A stretch of DNA of 64,000 nucleotides from Desmodus rotundus (GCF_022682495.2 NC_071392.1:76778097-76842096), one strand, 5' to 3'; numbered from the stretch's first letter, positions 1-11,390 are shown. Notes: generated by a model not told the origin, from the letters alone. A program made the numbers and translations.

Positions 1-290
1 TCCATCAATAGGTGTATGAATAAAGATATGGTACATAAACACAATGAACTATTACTCAGCAATAAAAAAGGATGAATTTTGCCATTTGCGACAAAATGGA
101 TGGATATAGAGAGTACTACGTTAAGTGAAGTAAGTCAGACAAAGACAAATACCACAGTATTTCACTAATACCTGGAATCTAAAAACACAAGACAAAGGAA
201 CAAAACAAAACAGAAATGAACTGATGGCTGCCAAAAGGGAAGAGGCTGCGCGATGGGTGAAATTGAGAAATAAACAAACATTTAAAAATT
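1..290 (+). mobile_element. L1 3' end, truncated by window edge
   Basis: The text matches the end of mammalian L1 ORF2 and its 3'UTR. It has the 'AATGAACTATTACTCAGCAATAAAAAAGG' type motif (start/edge region), then 'TGGATGGATATAGAGAGTACTACGTTAAGTGAAG', which is the degenerate version of the canonical L1 'ATTATGCTAAGTGAAATAAG' stretch, then 'TGATGGCTGCCA'. The reading frame is broken. Its 5' part lies outside the window, and the 3' limit is blurred by the SINE that follows. Only family-level identity is claimed. Confidence 0.85.
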
Positions 291-315
291 CATTCTCAGG
301 TGCTGGTACTTAAAC

Positions 316-534
316 ATTTTTTAAAAGATTTTATTTATTTCTTTTTAGACGGGGGGAAGGAGGGAGAAAGAGAGGGAGAGAAACATTGATGTGTGAGAGA
401 TACACCCTCTCACACGCCCCCACCTGGCGACCTGACCAGCACCCCAGGCATGTGCACCAACTGGGAATCAAAGCAACGACCTTTTGGTTTGCAGGCTGGC
501 ACTCAGTCCCCTGAGCCACACCAGCCAGGGCAGG
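316..534 (-). mobile_element. Ves-type SINE, minus strand
   Basis: Read on the minus strand, it starts 'GCCCTGGCTGGTGTGGCTCA' (tRNA-like A-box) and ends in the L1-style tail 'AAAATCTTTTAAAAAA'. The plus strand therefore opens with 'TTTTTTAAAAGATTTTATTTATTTC'-like sequence and a GA-rich body. A short candidate target duplication, ACTTAAAC/ACTTAAGC, lies at 308-315 and 535-542. Ves SINEs are Pol III retroposons mobilised by L1, and no protein is encoded. Confidence 0.9.
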
Positions 535-542
535 ACTTAAGC

Positions 543-1354
543 TTTCGTATCAGCCAATCATTTTGGACACATCTTCCAAGTCTTATCTCCACAAGCTAGT
601 GACTCCTGTAGCCGCAGCAGTGATTACTGCCAGTCTGGGTGACACAGTGCTTGCAGAGGGACCTCCTTCTTTGTACCCACTTGTGTCACTCTCGTCATCC
701 TTAGAAACAGGATCGAAAGACAGCGCAGGTAACGTGTACACTGTGGCAAGCGTACCATCGTGTTTTAGAAAAACATGAAAGAATGATATGCCGAAGATTT
801 CCTTTTCCTCTCATCTGCCCACCCTTGTCCTCAGGTTATATAGCCAGCCCTACAGATAGGGCCTGTTCAAATAATAAATAAAAATAACTCTCTTCTTGGT
901 ATCATGGTTACCTCCCCTAGCTCCCAGGTCCAAGAGTAAGAAGCTAACACAGCGCTATTTAAACGCCGAGTAGACACTGTGCGTTTCTACACACTGAAGT
1001 GAGAAGGAGGTACTCCTCCTCCTCCTCTTGGCCGGCGCAAATGGATCCTGGCACAAAAGGGAAACAGTATTTAGGTCTTCATCTGACCACCACAACTTGA
1101 CCACAGAAGTTGAAACTTCCCTCTTTGAAAACACCTGGTGGCCAAACATAGTATCTTTCAAACCTTAAAAGAATTTAGTGCATAACAATGCACTGTACAT
1201 TTTGATGTAGAAAATAAAATTATTAGAATAATTCGGGATTATTTCAAAGTACACTGAAACACTGAGACAACAGACAAAACCTGAGGCTGACATTTATAGT
1301 GACAATACTTTACCATACTCACTTGTATATGCATTTTCCAAGTAGTTTGCTAAA
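543..1354. other. Unassigned non-coding stretch
   Basis: I recognise no gene or repeat family here. A short CTC/CCT-rich run sits near 1008-1028. The small open frames have no domain signature. Confidence 0.5.
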
Positions 1355-1394
1355 ATTAAGGCAGTGGCTTCACCCACCTTTTTAAAGACACATA

Positions 1395-1785
1395 TAAGGT
1401 AAGTCCTCTTTGGAGAAATATCTATTCAGGCCCTCTTCTCATTTTTTAATGGGACTATTTATTTTTTTGGTGTTGAGTTTTGTAGTTCTTTATAAATGTT
1501 GGATATTAACCCCTTATCAGATGTATTGGCAAATATGTTCTCCTATTCGGTGGGTCGTCTTTTCATTTTGCTGATGGTTTCCTGTGCAAAAAACTTTTAC
1601 TTTGATGTAGTCCCATTTATTTATTTTTTTTTTGTTTCCCTTGCCCAAAGAGAAACATCAGAAAAAATATTGTACAGATGACATGTTGTAGAACTGTGCA
1701 CCTGAAACCTGTATAATTTTGGTCACCTGTGCCACCCCAATAAACTCAATAAAAAGGAAAAGTAAATAAAAATACATTAAGGCAG
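1395..1785. mobile_element. L1 insertion with 5' inversion (twin priming)
   Basis: Positions about 1395-1672 are L1 ORF2 C-terminal coding sequence on the minus strand. The reverse complement reads through motifs equivalent to 'CATTTCTCCAAAGAGGAC', 'GATAAGGGGTTAATATCCA' and 'GGGCAAGGGAAACAAAA'. Positions about 1673-1770 are an L1 3' end on the plus strand ('GTAGAACTGTGCACCTGAAACC', then 'AATAAACTCAATAAAA'). Opposite orientation of adjoining pieces of one L1 is the signature of twin priming. The 10-mer ATTAAGGCAG occurs at 1355-1364 and 1776-1785 and could be the target duplication. That leaves about 30 bp of unexplained filler at 1365-1394. Confidence 0.8.
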
Positions 1786-2864
1786 AGTGCTGACAAAATT
1801 AAATTTCTACGTGAATAATCAGTCACTCTGTACATGCCAGTATCAACGCCATACCAGAAGCCCAAAACACAACTTTACTATTTACCACTGCAATAACTTT
1901 TAGGTTATTTCTAGGTATATTCAGGCTACTTCTTTTCCAGGTCAGATTAAAGTATTTCCTTGTACCAGGTATTCGTTGTGTCTACAACTGATGCTTTTCA
2001 CCTGGGCCAGGAGGCACATTTTCCGCAGCTAGAAGAGGAGGATTCACGTACGCACCAACCTAGCCGGCAGCTTCTAAGAAAGATCAAAGAGGAAGAATGC
2101 CCGCATTTGACATGCATGCCACTTCTTACCAGCGGCACCACGGACCGGGGCTTTTTCAGTGATGATGCTCAGTGTCCTGCCCCATTTACCCTGTTTCCTT
2201 AACTACACTTGGGACCAAGGGCATTCAGTTTCGAGACAGACATTCATATGAGAGTAGTAGTAGTTGTTGAGAATCAGATTTTTTAAAAATGGGGGCGTTA
2301 AATGATTTATGGGGCAGGGGGCTGGGGGAGTCAAACGTAAAACTGCAGCCTCAGCAAGCACCGTGCACTGGGATGTTCAAGGCCAACACTGAAAGATCTT
2401 CTCCACCAATATAACAATCAGGTGTATAATAACCATCTACACAGGAGGAGTTTATTTATTGAGGAGATCTGCCAGAGGCCTCCCTAAAATACAGGAATTA
2501 AGGGTGTTCTTTCCTGGGTTGAACAGGGGCACACAGAGCTGAGAGAGAGATGGAACTTTTCAGGGAGCAACGACCGTCAGAAAAGAAAGTGGTTCCGGTT
2601 TAAAAGTTATCCCGTAAGAACTTCGCTGTCATTGAGATGAAGACTTTACAGTATTTTTCCTATCTGTGCACATGTCAGGCTGCGCCCGAGCAGTGCAGTG
2701 GAAAAGTAACCCTGCACTGGGGATGAGTCGGCTCTGCTTTCCACTGCACTTCGCTAAGACACACACTTTCCAAGTCGTGTGTTCAAAAACAAAAAATCCG
2801 TAGACCCAAAAACCGAGGTTTAATGCTCATTTTTGGAAATTACTAAAGTGCAGAAAACCCTTTC
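1786..2864. other. Unassigned non-coding stretch
   Basis: No gene or clear repeat is recognised. A G-run cluster at about 2290-2328 (GGGGGCG, GGGGCAGGGGGCTGGGGG) is locally G-rich. Confidence 0.5.
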
Positions 2865-2945
2865 ACAATGCATATCAAATCATGTACACTTTAAATATTC
2901 TGCAATATTATTTGTCAATTATACCTCAATAAAGCTGAAAAAAGT
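2865..2945 (+). mobile_element. Old L1 3' end fragment
   Basis: It contains 'TGTACACTTTAAATATT' and 'GTCAATTATACCTCAATAAA' followed by an A-rich end. This is the typical 3' terminus of older mammalian L1 (L1MA/MB-like) copies. No coding sequence remains. Confidence 0.75.
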
Positions 2946-3081
2946 CATTAAAACTTCTAGTTGAATAAGTACTATCTACTGTTGGTATCAGTGTTGTTTT
3001 TTAATTTCTCTGGCCTTGCGCAAGTCCCACCGGCTCTCAGAAACTCAGTTTCCTTACCGTGAATTGAAAAGGTTAAGGTAA

Positions 3082-3286
3082 TGCCCTGGCCGTGTGGCTC
3101 AGTTGGTTGAAGCGTCGTCCCATGTGCACCAAAAGGTTGTGGGTTCGATCCCCAGTAGGGGTGCGTACAAGAGGCAACTGATCGGTATCTCTCTCTCACA
3201 TTCATGTTTCTCTCTCTCTCCCCCACACCCTTTCCTTCTCTCTCAAAATCAATGGATGTGAGAATGAAAAAAAAAAATTTTAAGGC
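3082..3286 (+). mobile_element. Ves-type SINE with 14-bp target duplication
   Basis: The head 'GCCCTGGCCGTGTGGCTCAG', B-box 'GGGTTCGATCCC', CT-rich body and A-rich tail identify a Ves SINE. AAAGGTTAAGGTAA is repeated perfectly at 3068-3081 and 3287-3300, as expected for L1-mediated target-primed insertion. Confidence 0.95.
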
Positions 3287-3300
3287 AAAGGTTAAGGTAA

Positions 3301-4369
3301 ATGCTCTCTAACCTGCCTTTCAACTGCAAATGCAGAAATTTCAATTATCTTGTGCCTTATTTTCCCCTTCAAGTATCTTTGATCTTAATCCTACACTGAT
3401 TTCACCTCAAAAGATGGGGAGTAGTGGGGGGACAGGAGGGCCTGTCAAGACAATTCGAGCGCGAGGCCTGCTTAGCCCCGGACGTTTGACTTCAGAGCAG
3501 GCAAATGAACCTGAGCGTACAGTGGAAATGCAGTGCACTCCCTGCGTGTTAGTTCTAATTTTTGGCAGTATTAGCGGCCTGTTTTCACTCACAGCAACAC
3601 TCCTCGTTCACACGTATGTAACTGAGCCACTTCCAAACCTGCTGCCAGCTGACGAGCACTCCAAAACCACCCACAGCCAAAACTGACCAACAGAACGAGT
3701 CCCCGTGAAGGGCAACTTTGGATTGCCCCTGCCATGGCTCCTTTCCATTAAGGTGGCAAACTGAACACTGACTATACAAACATATTTATTTGCCCCTTCA
3801 GTCAGAAGTGCTAGATTTATTTTCTTCCAATTATGTAGACATACCAAAAATACTGAAATCCTTCGGAATCCATTTGCCTAAAGTCCATTTCCTACGGAAA
3901 TTGCAAGATACATTGTGTACAACTAAAAATGCCAGATATTTAGGAAATATAGCCAGATATTCTGGAAATATATTCAGATATCCATGTTGGATACACAGAT
4001 TTTAAAGAGGAATGCTCCTGTCAATGTGTTTTGTTAATATATATTACACTATTCTGTCCCTGAGGACTAAACAGTAGACTGCAAAGTGAAAATATTTACT
4101 TAAAATTCTCAAACATCAGGATCATCAGAGTAACGCTCCAAACTTAGGGAAATCTGACTTACTTTTATATTGTATTAAAACTGCCTCCCTTTTAATAAGT
4201 AGTATTTTCCTTGTGTGGCAATCACAGCTAATCAACAATGTAAAACCGAAAGATTTTTTTGTCTAAAGCTTTAAACTGCGGCAAGTAACTGAGCCCACAG
4301 GCATGTGGGCATGTGGTTCGGCTCAGACCGTGGCTACCGGTGGCTCCCACCACGGTTTAGGGAGCTGAG
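3301..4369. other. Unassigned stretch with a small tandem repeat
   Basis: No recognised gene. A 118-codon open frame at 3330-3686 has no domain that I recognise, and other frames overlap it on the opposite strand. It is treated as chance. A 21-bp tandem repeat lies at 3931-3982. Confidence 0.5.
3931..3982. repeat. Short 21-bp tandem repeat, about 2.4 copies
   Basis: The unit reads approximately GCCAGATATTTAGGAAATATA and is followed by GCCAGATATTCTGGAAATATA and a partial third unit (TTCAGATATCC). It is small and has decayed by a few substitutions. Confidence 0.7.
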
Positions 4370-4500
4370 TTCTGTCGTGCAGTAACCTAACTGCGCCTTC
4401 TTCCCATTCACATCCCGTAAAACTGGACGACAGCAACCTACCCTCACGCTCCTCACCCGATGCTCAGCACACAGGACACACTCAGCAAATGCTATTAGCA
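4370..4500 (+). mobile_element. MIR fragment
   Basis: The weak but ordered match 'CTAACTGCGCCTTCTTCC..CCCGTAAAACTGG..GCTCAGCACACAGGACACACTCAGCAAATGCT' follows the 3' half of MIR, the old tRNA-derived SINE moved by L2. It is divergent, so boundaries are approximate. Confidence 0.5.
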
Positions 4501-4629
4501 GCACTGTGCTTTTCTGCCATAGAAGTTACCACAAAAAAACAGAGACAGATCAAAACAGACCCATCCCTGAATATAAGGAACACAACTACAATAATTTACT
4601 CAGAGTGCCATTAAGTATTTTTGTACATG

Positions 4630-4770
4630 GCAACGACAACAGTAGCTGCTATGTATTGAGCACTTACAATGAAGCAAGCCTATTATTTACCTTCTTTGTG
4701 ACAACGTAAATACTTAAGTCTTTAGTACAGTTAAGCACTGAAGCTCAAAATTAGCAACCTGTAACACACT
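4630..4770 (-). mobile_element. MIR fragment, minus strand
   Basis: 'CTATGTATTGAGCACTTACAA' and a later 'AGTTAAGCACTGAAGCTCA' resemble the reverse complement of MIR. It is highly diverged, and no other family fits better. Confidence 0.45.
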
Positions 4771-6717
4771 CACCATTTCCAATCTCGTTTACTGCCTCAC
4801 TCCTTCACTCGCGCTTTTGAGAGAAGTGCTTGGCTACCTGAAGGGACCTCTCACGCCTTTCATTACCAGTCTAGGTGTCTATTTTCACTCCAGTTTCCCC
4901 TCTCAGGAAACAAATGGAGAAAAATGGTCAGAAACATTGGACATATATACTTTTTTAACATGTTGTTGTTCTTGTTTGAGGCTTTTCAACTCAAACAGTA
5001 TTTTGTGTTCCCAAATAATGCCTACATTTCTGCCATAATTTGTCCCCTTGCACCATTAACAATGTCCTTCCCACTTCTGCCATTCTCTGAAGCCGGTACG
5101 ATCTTGTCCTATGGCACCCAGTTTATCTTTTGAAATGGATGGAGGAAGAGACAAGTGCTGATAAAGCGGGGCTCAGGCTGGGGGCATGCGTCACCTCCCT
5201 CTCCCAGATGTTCGCAAAGCTGCTGGCTAGAGGGGCCATCGCGTACATTTGGATGTTTTCCTCCTGCCTTCCAGGCAGGGGCTGTGCACCAGAAGTAAAC
5301 GAGGACAGAAAACTGTGGTATGCTGCCTCGTTCACTGTTCATAGAACTTTAGAAATATTCTTCACAGACAGGTGATTAGTAGTTTAGTTTTATTTAGAAG
5401 AACCATTCTGTACATTCTAATCTTTAAAACTTGTTATATGTACTGACTAATCTTAGATGTATATAATTATGTTTCCTTTATAAATAAACTTGCCTTTTAA
5501 ATCAATGAGAATTTTGCTAAAATAAGCATTGTAGAGAAGTCACTATGATATTTTAATTAGGGCTTCAAAATAACTAAGCAATAAATTTTAGATTGTTTTC
5601 TCCAGCAACAGACTTAAAACTAGAACCAAATGTATTTCTCATATAACAAACCAAGCTGCAAACCTATGCTGTTTAAAACTTAAGTTCTTAACTATCTTGG
5701 AAGAGTGAATTATCATTTCCAAAAGTTTTAAATGGATCCTGGTTTACTGGGTGCTTTACTAAATGATCATTTTGTAGCCCCATTAAGAACACACACAGGT
5801 AAGCAATCAAGTTTTCCCATGAAATCCCTTCCCCCCGTGAGGTATCAGCTTCTTGAATGGGTGACATGGTAAGACTACATTTCAGTTCATTAAATGTTGA
5901 GCTGCAAGTCCTAAAAATTCTTGAGGAGATTAGGTGACCTCCTTCAATCGGTTCCAACATACAAGCTCACCAACACACTGTGGAAGTGTGAGGCCCCAAA
6001 ATGAAAACCGTGATTGACTTTAAGATAGAATAACAGTGCAGCACTACATCTGGGCCAGCAGGTGTCTCTCTGCAACCCATGACACCAACCAAAAAGACGA
6101 CAAAGTACAGCAGAACCCCCCCCCACCCATGTGATTCTGTAATCCCGGGGCCAGTAAGGACATGAGTTCTGAGATGAGACCACCAGATTAATTATGTTCC
6201 TGAGAAACTGAATATGGAGAATCTAAACAAATAAAGAAATTTAGTGAAAAATAAGTTCTTTTTGGAAAATTATATTTAACATGCAAGATAAAACGGTACA
6301 GAGAAATCTATTTCATTCGAAGTGGTAAATAAAATGATTCTTGGCTATTGGTGAGGAGAGCAACGTCAAACGTCAGAATAAGTGTCGGGGATGAATAATA
6401 GTACGTGATAAAATAGAAACAGAAGCTTCATTACAAAAGGAAAGGGAGAGTTCGAACGTAAGATTTAAGTTAAGGCAAGTTTCAGGGGGTTTCAGGCATA
6501 AAAGAGACTTGTGCACATTAATACTGAATATGGAGGAGGAGGAAAAAAGGGCAGTGCCCCTACCACAGCCTAAAGATACTGCAAGTCTGTCCAAGTACAA
6601 CGGACTAACGGGTTATGAGACCAACTCTGAGGAGCACCACAAAGAGGAGGAGCTCGGCAGTCACGGGGGTGTGAAGCACAGTGTACCGAACACAGTCAAA
6701 GACACTACAATGACAAT
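4771..6717. other. Unassigned non-coding stretch
   Basis: No gene, RNA gene or clear repeat is recognised. Open frames at 5109-5375 overlap each other on both strands and carry no domain. AT-rich tracts dominate 5380-5700. Confidence 0.5.
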
Positions 6718-6845
6718 GACGGGGTAAGATGGGTACTAGACTTTTCGGGGTGATCACCCCACAAATTATACAAATGTCTCGTCACTATGCTGTACAGCTG
6801 AAACGAATAAACTATTGTATGTCAACTCTGATTGAATTTTTTAAA
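6718..6845 (+). mobile_element. L1 3' end fragment
   Basis: 'GGGTACTAGACTTTTCGGGG', 'ACAAATGTCTCGTCACTATG' and 'TTGTATGTCAACTCTGATTG' follow in the order of an L1 3'UTR, ending in an A/T-rich tail. It is the same subtype as the copy at 12095-12512. Confidence 0.85.
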
Positions 6846-7119
6846 ATTGTTTAGAGAAAGAAGAGAAGAGAAAAAAAGAAAAAGTGATGGAATACAATAG
6901 ACCAGCAAACTCCATCACAACTCACACAGAGTGAAGGTATTATTTCCGGAAACCATACACGTGCATGCACAAATACGTGTGATGGACGGGCCCTAGTGTA
7001 ACACAGGTGGGGTGCCAAAGAAAAGGTCAAAAGCCACTGCCACACTGAGTGCCCCACCAGTGCCCGCCTCTCCCGAGTTAGCAATGTCATCTGTAATGCC
7101 ATCAACTGGGAAAACCACT

Positions 7120-7330
7120 CCACGGTGAGACTGGCAGCGAGTGCCGAGGCAGCACGAGAGGGCCGGCTGGGCTCCCACGGGAGGCAGCTGAAGTTCCAGA
7201 GGGCTATTTCAGCGGCCAGAGGGTTCCCCCTGAGAAGAGTGGGGTCTAAACCCCAACTGGGGCCTCCCAGCCTACAGCACCAGAGCCGGGAAAGGAACCC
7301 AGATAAGAGTAACATGGCAAAACAGAAAAC
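7120..7330 (+). mobile_element. Orphan L1 5'UTR fragment
   Basis: This stretch aligns by eye with 53023-53220 in the 5'UTR of the larger L1 in this window. Shared blocks include GCTGGGCTCC.AC, GGCAGCTGAAG, CCCCTGAGAAG.GTGGGGTCTA and AGCACCAGA. No ORF1 or ORF2 follows, so it is either a deletion remnant or a piece left by recombination. The L1 3' end just upstream (to 6845) is in the same orientation but cannot be its own 3' end. Confidence 0.75.
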
Positions 7331-8204
7331 AGTGAAGTATTTAAAATAAACTCTAGTCAACTATAAAACAGATGTCGGGGGAAGGAAGGCACAATATGGA
7401 TGACAGCTAAAGATAGGTCTAACTCTACGTATGCAGTCAGACTGTGGGCCCGGCCCCCACCCGGCGTTTGCTCCCCACCCGGAGTACAGCGTGCGGCTGT
7501 GCCGAGGGAGAGGAGCCCGGGGAGATGGGAATGCTGAAGAGGAGGGGAAGGTGGGATCTTGAGTGTCACTCTGGCCAGAAGACCTGAGTCTCCCCACAGC
7601 GTGGTCAAAAAAGCAGGCACTGGCACAGGCCCGGGCGGATGCAGAGAAAGATGGTAGGTGCACTCTACAATCTCAACAGGCAAGCACAGAACTCAGCACA
7701 TAACATGGCCCTTTCAAGTGTGTGCTCAGTGTGTCTCAGTGCCACACTGAGTGTGTGTCTCAGTGTGTCTGTCAGGAAGTCAGGCCAGGCAGAGCCAGGT
7801 GCCGGAAGTTTCCTACTCCGAGCCACCGCCAGAAAATGTGAGAGCTGTTCTCGATGTCGCCTCTCCACCTTCACGCTCCACAAGCCCTTTCCGTGGCTGT
7901 CTCTAAACTGAGCCATTTCCCCAAATGACAAGGAACTCTCTCTTCAAGAATTTTAAAGAAGCTTGTTTTGTTTCAAAATTGAAACTGACCTGCCACTGAT
8001 AAGGTCATCACGAACGGAAGCTCAAAGGCAAAAATAAATGGGAGTTCAGTGCGCAAAGATTAAGAAATTAAGTTTCTCGGGCCACTGAAAGAGGTCACAC
8101 AGAGACCATGCCAGAACTTACCAATGGTGTTCACACCTTCTTTAGAAATAATGGGTTTGTTTCTGCTGGATAGTTTTTGGTTATATGATTGGTTCATTTG
8201 GGGC
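7331..8204. other. Unassigned stretch, partly CpG-bearing
   Basis: No gene is recognised. About 7440-7540 is GC-rich with several CpGs. Positions 7716-7778 contain short repeats of CTCAGTGTGT and its inverted form CACACTGAG. Confidence 0.5.
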
Positions 8205-8345
8205 TCAGGTACATTTAAAAGAACTTAATAGCAAATACTTACATAATATTTACTATGTGCCAAGTACTCTTCTAAGGACTTCACAAATATTTACTCACAG
8301 AAACTTAACCAATGCATACACAACCCCTGCTAATTTCAGTTACCT
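8205..8345 (-). mobile_element. MIR fragment, minus strand
   Basis: 'ATATTTACTATGTGCCAAGTACTCTTCTAAGGACTTCACAAATATTTACTCA' is the reverse complement of the MIR 3' region (ACTATGTGCCAGGCACTGTTCTAAG-type). It is diverged. Confidence 0.75.
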
Positions 8346-9088
8346 GTTCGGTGGTTTATTCCATTCCATTAAAATTGTCTGTTTCTTCCATTTTCCTCCT
8401 GCAAAAGATAAGGAAAATATTGCTAGTGAGTAGTCATAAATGCATAATACGTTTTTTATCACTGTATGATATCTTCTGAACTTGAGAGTACCGACAGGGC
8501 TTCAGTGAATGTCAGCCAATTATTTCAGCTGCCTGACTTTACTCAGCCCTAAACAGAACAACTAAGGCAGTATCACTGTATGTATAGGTACTGGGAGATT
8601 TGACAAGCACACACCTCTGGTTTCTGAAGAAATCAGCACGCATAATAAAAAGTTATATGCACAGAGAAACAATTTATAAGATTCTCCTCGACTCTGAATC
8701 CTTCTGCAAATAGATGCCTTTTCAAACTACATTCCCTCTGAAGTGTTTTTCAGGTGGGCAGCACCTTTCCCAACTGGGTGAAATAATTGCTGTTCTAAAG
8801 ATAGAAACAATTGGTGGGTGTAGCTATTACAGATTTACTTAAATTTTTTTTTAAATGATCATGGGAAAGCATCACTAAAAGGGAAATTTTTACCTAGGAA
8901 AGGTAGCTGTTCAGAGAGTCTCCACCAGGTGACAATGACCTTGGGGGAATTCATGATGTCTACATTTTATCTCTCAACTCTGCAGGCTCCAAAAATACCA
9001 GGTCCAAAAATCACTCGGGTTCCAGGAATGATCATGTTCATCAATACTGACTCAGGCAAACAGAGCTCACAACAGACTGATGGGTACA
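8346..9088. other. Unassigned non-coding stretch
   Basis: No gene or repeat family is recognised. It contains a poly-T/A run near 8844-8855. Confidence 0.5.
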
Positions 9089-9193
9089 CAGGGTGTGGCA
9101 GAAGTAGGTTTACAGTTGTGAGTATGTGAAACACGGAGTTCATTCTCGTACTATTGCTTATAAATTACTGTAAACCGACTTTGCCTCACCCTG
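9089..9193. mobile_element. 105-bp mariner-type MITE
   Basis: The ends are near-perfect inverted repeats of about 28 bp. The left end starts CAGGGTGTGGCAGAAGTAGG at 9089 and runs to 9116. The right end (reverse complement from 9193) starts CAGGGTGAGGCAAAGTCGG. The right flank is TA (9194-9195), the mariner target; the left dinucleotide is CA and may be a mutated TA. It has no coding capacity and would have depended on a mariner transposase. Confidence 0.85.
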
Positions 9194-9399
9194 TATAAAG
9201 CTATAATGCCTATGCACTCATTTATAAGGAAAAACATAATTGTCAGAGAGCCTAGATACTTGCTCCATCCAGCTTGACTAATGTACTGACATTTCTTTAA
9301 TCGACAAGTGTTTCTGAAACCCCAGGGATAAGCACCTCATAGACAGGTCAAGATCAAGCCAAATTAACAGAAGGCTGCCCAGTGAGCCTATCAGAGCAA

Positions 9400-10065
9400 T
9401 CAAAACCTAGATGCCAACGTCCTCCAACATCCTCTCTCCAGATCAGCTGCCATCATCCTCCTGGACAAACAAGAACACCTCTAAGCTGTTTTCTCAGCTC
9501 CCTCCCTTTCCCTCCCAGTTCACTGCCCACAATGTGTCCAGAGCAAACCTTTAAAAATGAAAACAGATCGTGGCTCCGCCTCACCAAAACCCCTTTAAGG
9601 CTCTGCATCCGTCTTACAATAAACACCCGGAAGTGGACTGCAGGCCTTCCCCTGGTGCTGCTCACCTCTCCAGCCCTCCACGCACCACTCTCCCTGTCGT
9701 CCTCATACTCCAGCCCCTCTGGTCTCCATTTACTCCCTCAGATTCTGCACACCTCTTCTCCTCTGCCCGGAGGTGAACACACACACTCTGCCCCTTCCCT
9801 CTGGAGCATGCACACGCCTAGTAACCTGCAGATCTGAGCTCAAATGTCACAGGACTCCAGGACGAGGACACAGCTCCCACAGCACCTCGATCGTCTCCTT
9901 TACAGCCCTTACCGCAGCCGACAGTCACACATTTCCATGGTTATTAACCTACACTTCTCTCTCTCTCGCTGACTGTGAGAAGCTCCACGAGGGGGGACGC
10001 ATTCTGTTAGCATGCTGCACAGCAGTGGCCACCCAGGACATGGGCCGCTGCATGAGCGCCAGCTC
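9400..10065 (+). mobile_element. L2 LINE 3' region
   Basis: The order of motifs follows L2: 'AAACAGATCGTGGCTCCGCC', 'CCCTTTAAGGCTCTGCATCC', 'GATCTGAGCTCAAATGTCAC' and 'TGACTGTGAGAAGCTCCACGAGG'. L2 is an ancient, inactive LINE. Frames of 141-232 codons across this area on both strands are products of its GC-rich composition, not genes. Confidence 0.75.
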
Positions 10066-10859
10066 TGGGCTATTAGCACCGGTGGCGCCTGTCACCACAA
10101 CAGGGATGACTCTGCCAGGCAGACCACACGGCCTCCCTGGGAGGGCTCCGTGCCCCCCAATATGCCCTTCCACCTCTGGGGCACCAGTAATTAGATGAGC
10201 ACCATCTATATTCTCTTCTGTAACCTTTGTTTCCTTGACTTCCAGGGCCAAAATAAACCTTACAATACTAGAAGAGAAATAGAGCCCAAAGTTCAAGACA
10301 CCTTTGGACAGCAACTGCGCAGAGAGGACTTGTGGCAGCGGGTTACTAAGTAGCACTACAAACAAAAGGAAAACATAAATCGCAGCCAAAGGAAGTCCTC
10401 GGTGAGACAACACTGGCAAACAGACATGCAGGCAGGCGCACCCAGAGCAGCAGGCCTCCGAGAAGGGGGCGTTGGCGTGAAAGAGCGAGTCTGTGGTAGG
10501 GTGCTGCCACCATGAGGGGCTGACGGCAAGGAAGCGTGGGGATCCCTGAGGCAGGCTCCGCACACTGCACCTCCTCCTGTCCCCGGGGCCTGACTCTGCA
10601 TACTTGGCACACGGGAGGCCTGCTGTGTAGCGACTGTGTTCTCCCATTTGCCTTACAAATCAACAATTAGATGACATTCCCTAACCTACTACGTAGAATG
10701 TTTTAAATGGCTCACAGCTGTAGTTAATATTTTAAAGATGTTCTCCTAGCATTTCAGTCCTCTTATGTGATGAGGATGAAAGCAAAATTGATAGGAAGAA
10801 GCCCCACATGCTTTTGGCCCCAAATTCATATCTGGTCTTGAGTTTGGAGAGGGCCAGCT
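10066..10859. other. Unassigned non-coding stretch
   Basis: No gene is recognised. The 232-codon minus-strand frame (9949-10647) spans this area and the L2. It has no recognisable domain and continues into repeat sequence, so it is not called. Confidence 0.5.
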
Positions 10860-11390
10860 GCACTCATTCACTCGACAAATAGCATGCACCTTGAATAAGC
10901 CAGGCATTGCTCTAGGGGCTGTGCGCACACGCTCAACAAGACCAACCCCTTCTTCTCAAAGAGCTAACATTCTTGGAGCAGACAGACAATACCAGATATG
11001 TCAGGTGTATGAGCGGAAGAGTGTTAAATTTTAAATAGGGTGGTCAAGGAAAGCCTCACTGAGAAACTGACAAATGAGTAAAGACCTGAAGGAAGTTTGG
11101 GGATGAGTCACGTAGTATCTGCAGACAGTTTCAGATTGACAGGTCAGCAAGTGCAAAGGTCCTGAGGCAGAAGGGTAGCCTGTCTGACAGGGGCATGCAG
11201 AGGAAATGATAGTGGGACATGCAATCAGAGGGGTGAGTCCTGGGCTTCTAGGGCACGATGAGGCCATGGAACACGACTGAGATGTTCTGGGCAGGAGTGA
11301 GTATGAGCTGGCTGCTGTGCTGAGAACAGACTGAGCAGAAAGCACGGGAGGAAGCAGCAAGAAGCAAGATCAGTCACTGGGCCACTGGAA
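10860..11390 (-). mobile_element. L2 LINE 3' region, minus strand
   Basis: Read on plus, it shows 'CACTCATTCACTCGACAAATAGC', 'GCCAGGCATTGCTCTAGG', 'GGTCAAGGAAAGCCTCACTG' and 'CAAGTGCAAAGGTCCTGAGG'. These are the reverse-complement landmarks of an L2 3' end and upstream part. Confidence 0.85.

Noticed and set aside
3083..3160. tRNA gene suggested by A-box and B-box-like motifs
   Set aside because: The motifs belong to the tRNA-derived head of a Ves SINE with target duplications; no full cloverleaf is kept. The same applies to the other Ves copies.
6851..7360. 169-codon minus-strand frame
   Set aside because: Half of it is antisense to the orphan L1 5'UTR and the rest shows no domain; hydrophobic runs come from reading A-rich DNA in antisense.
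9949..10647. 232-codon minus-strand frame
   Set aside because: It overlaps L2-derived sequence, competes with plus-strand frames, and has no domain.
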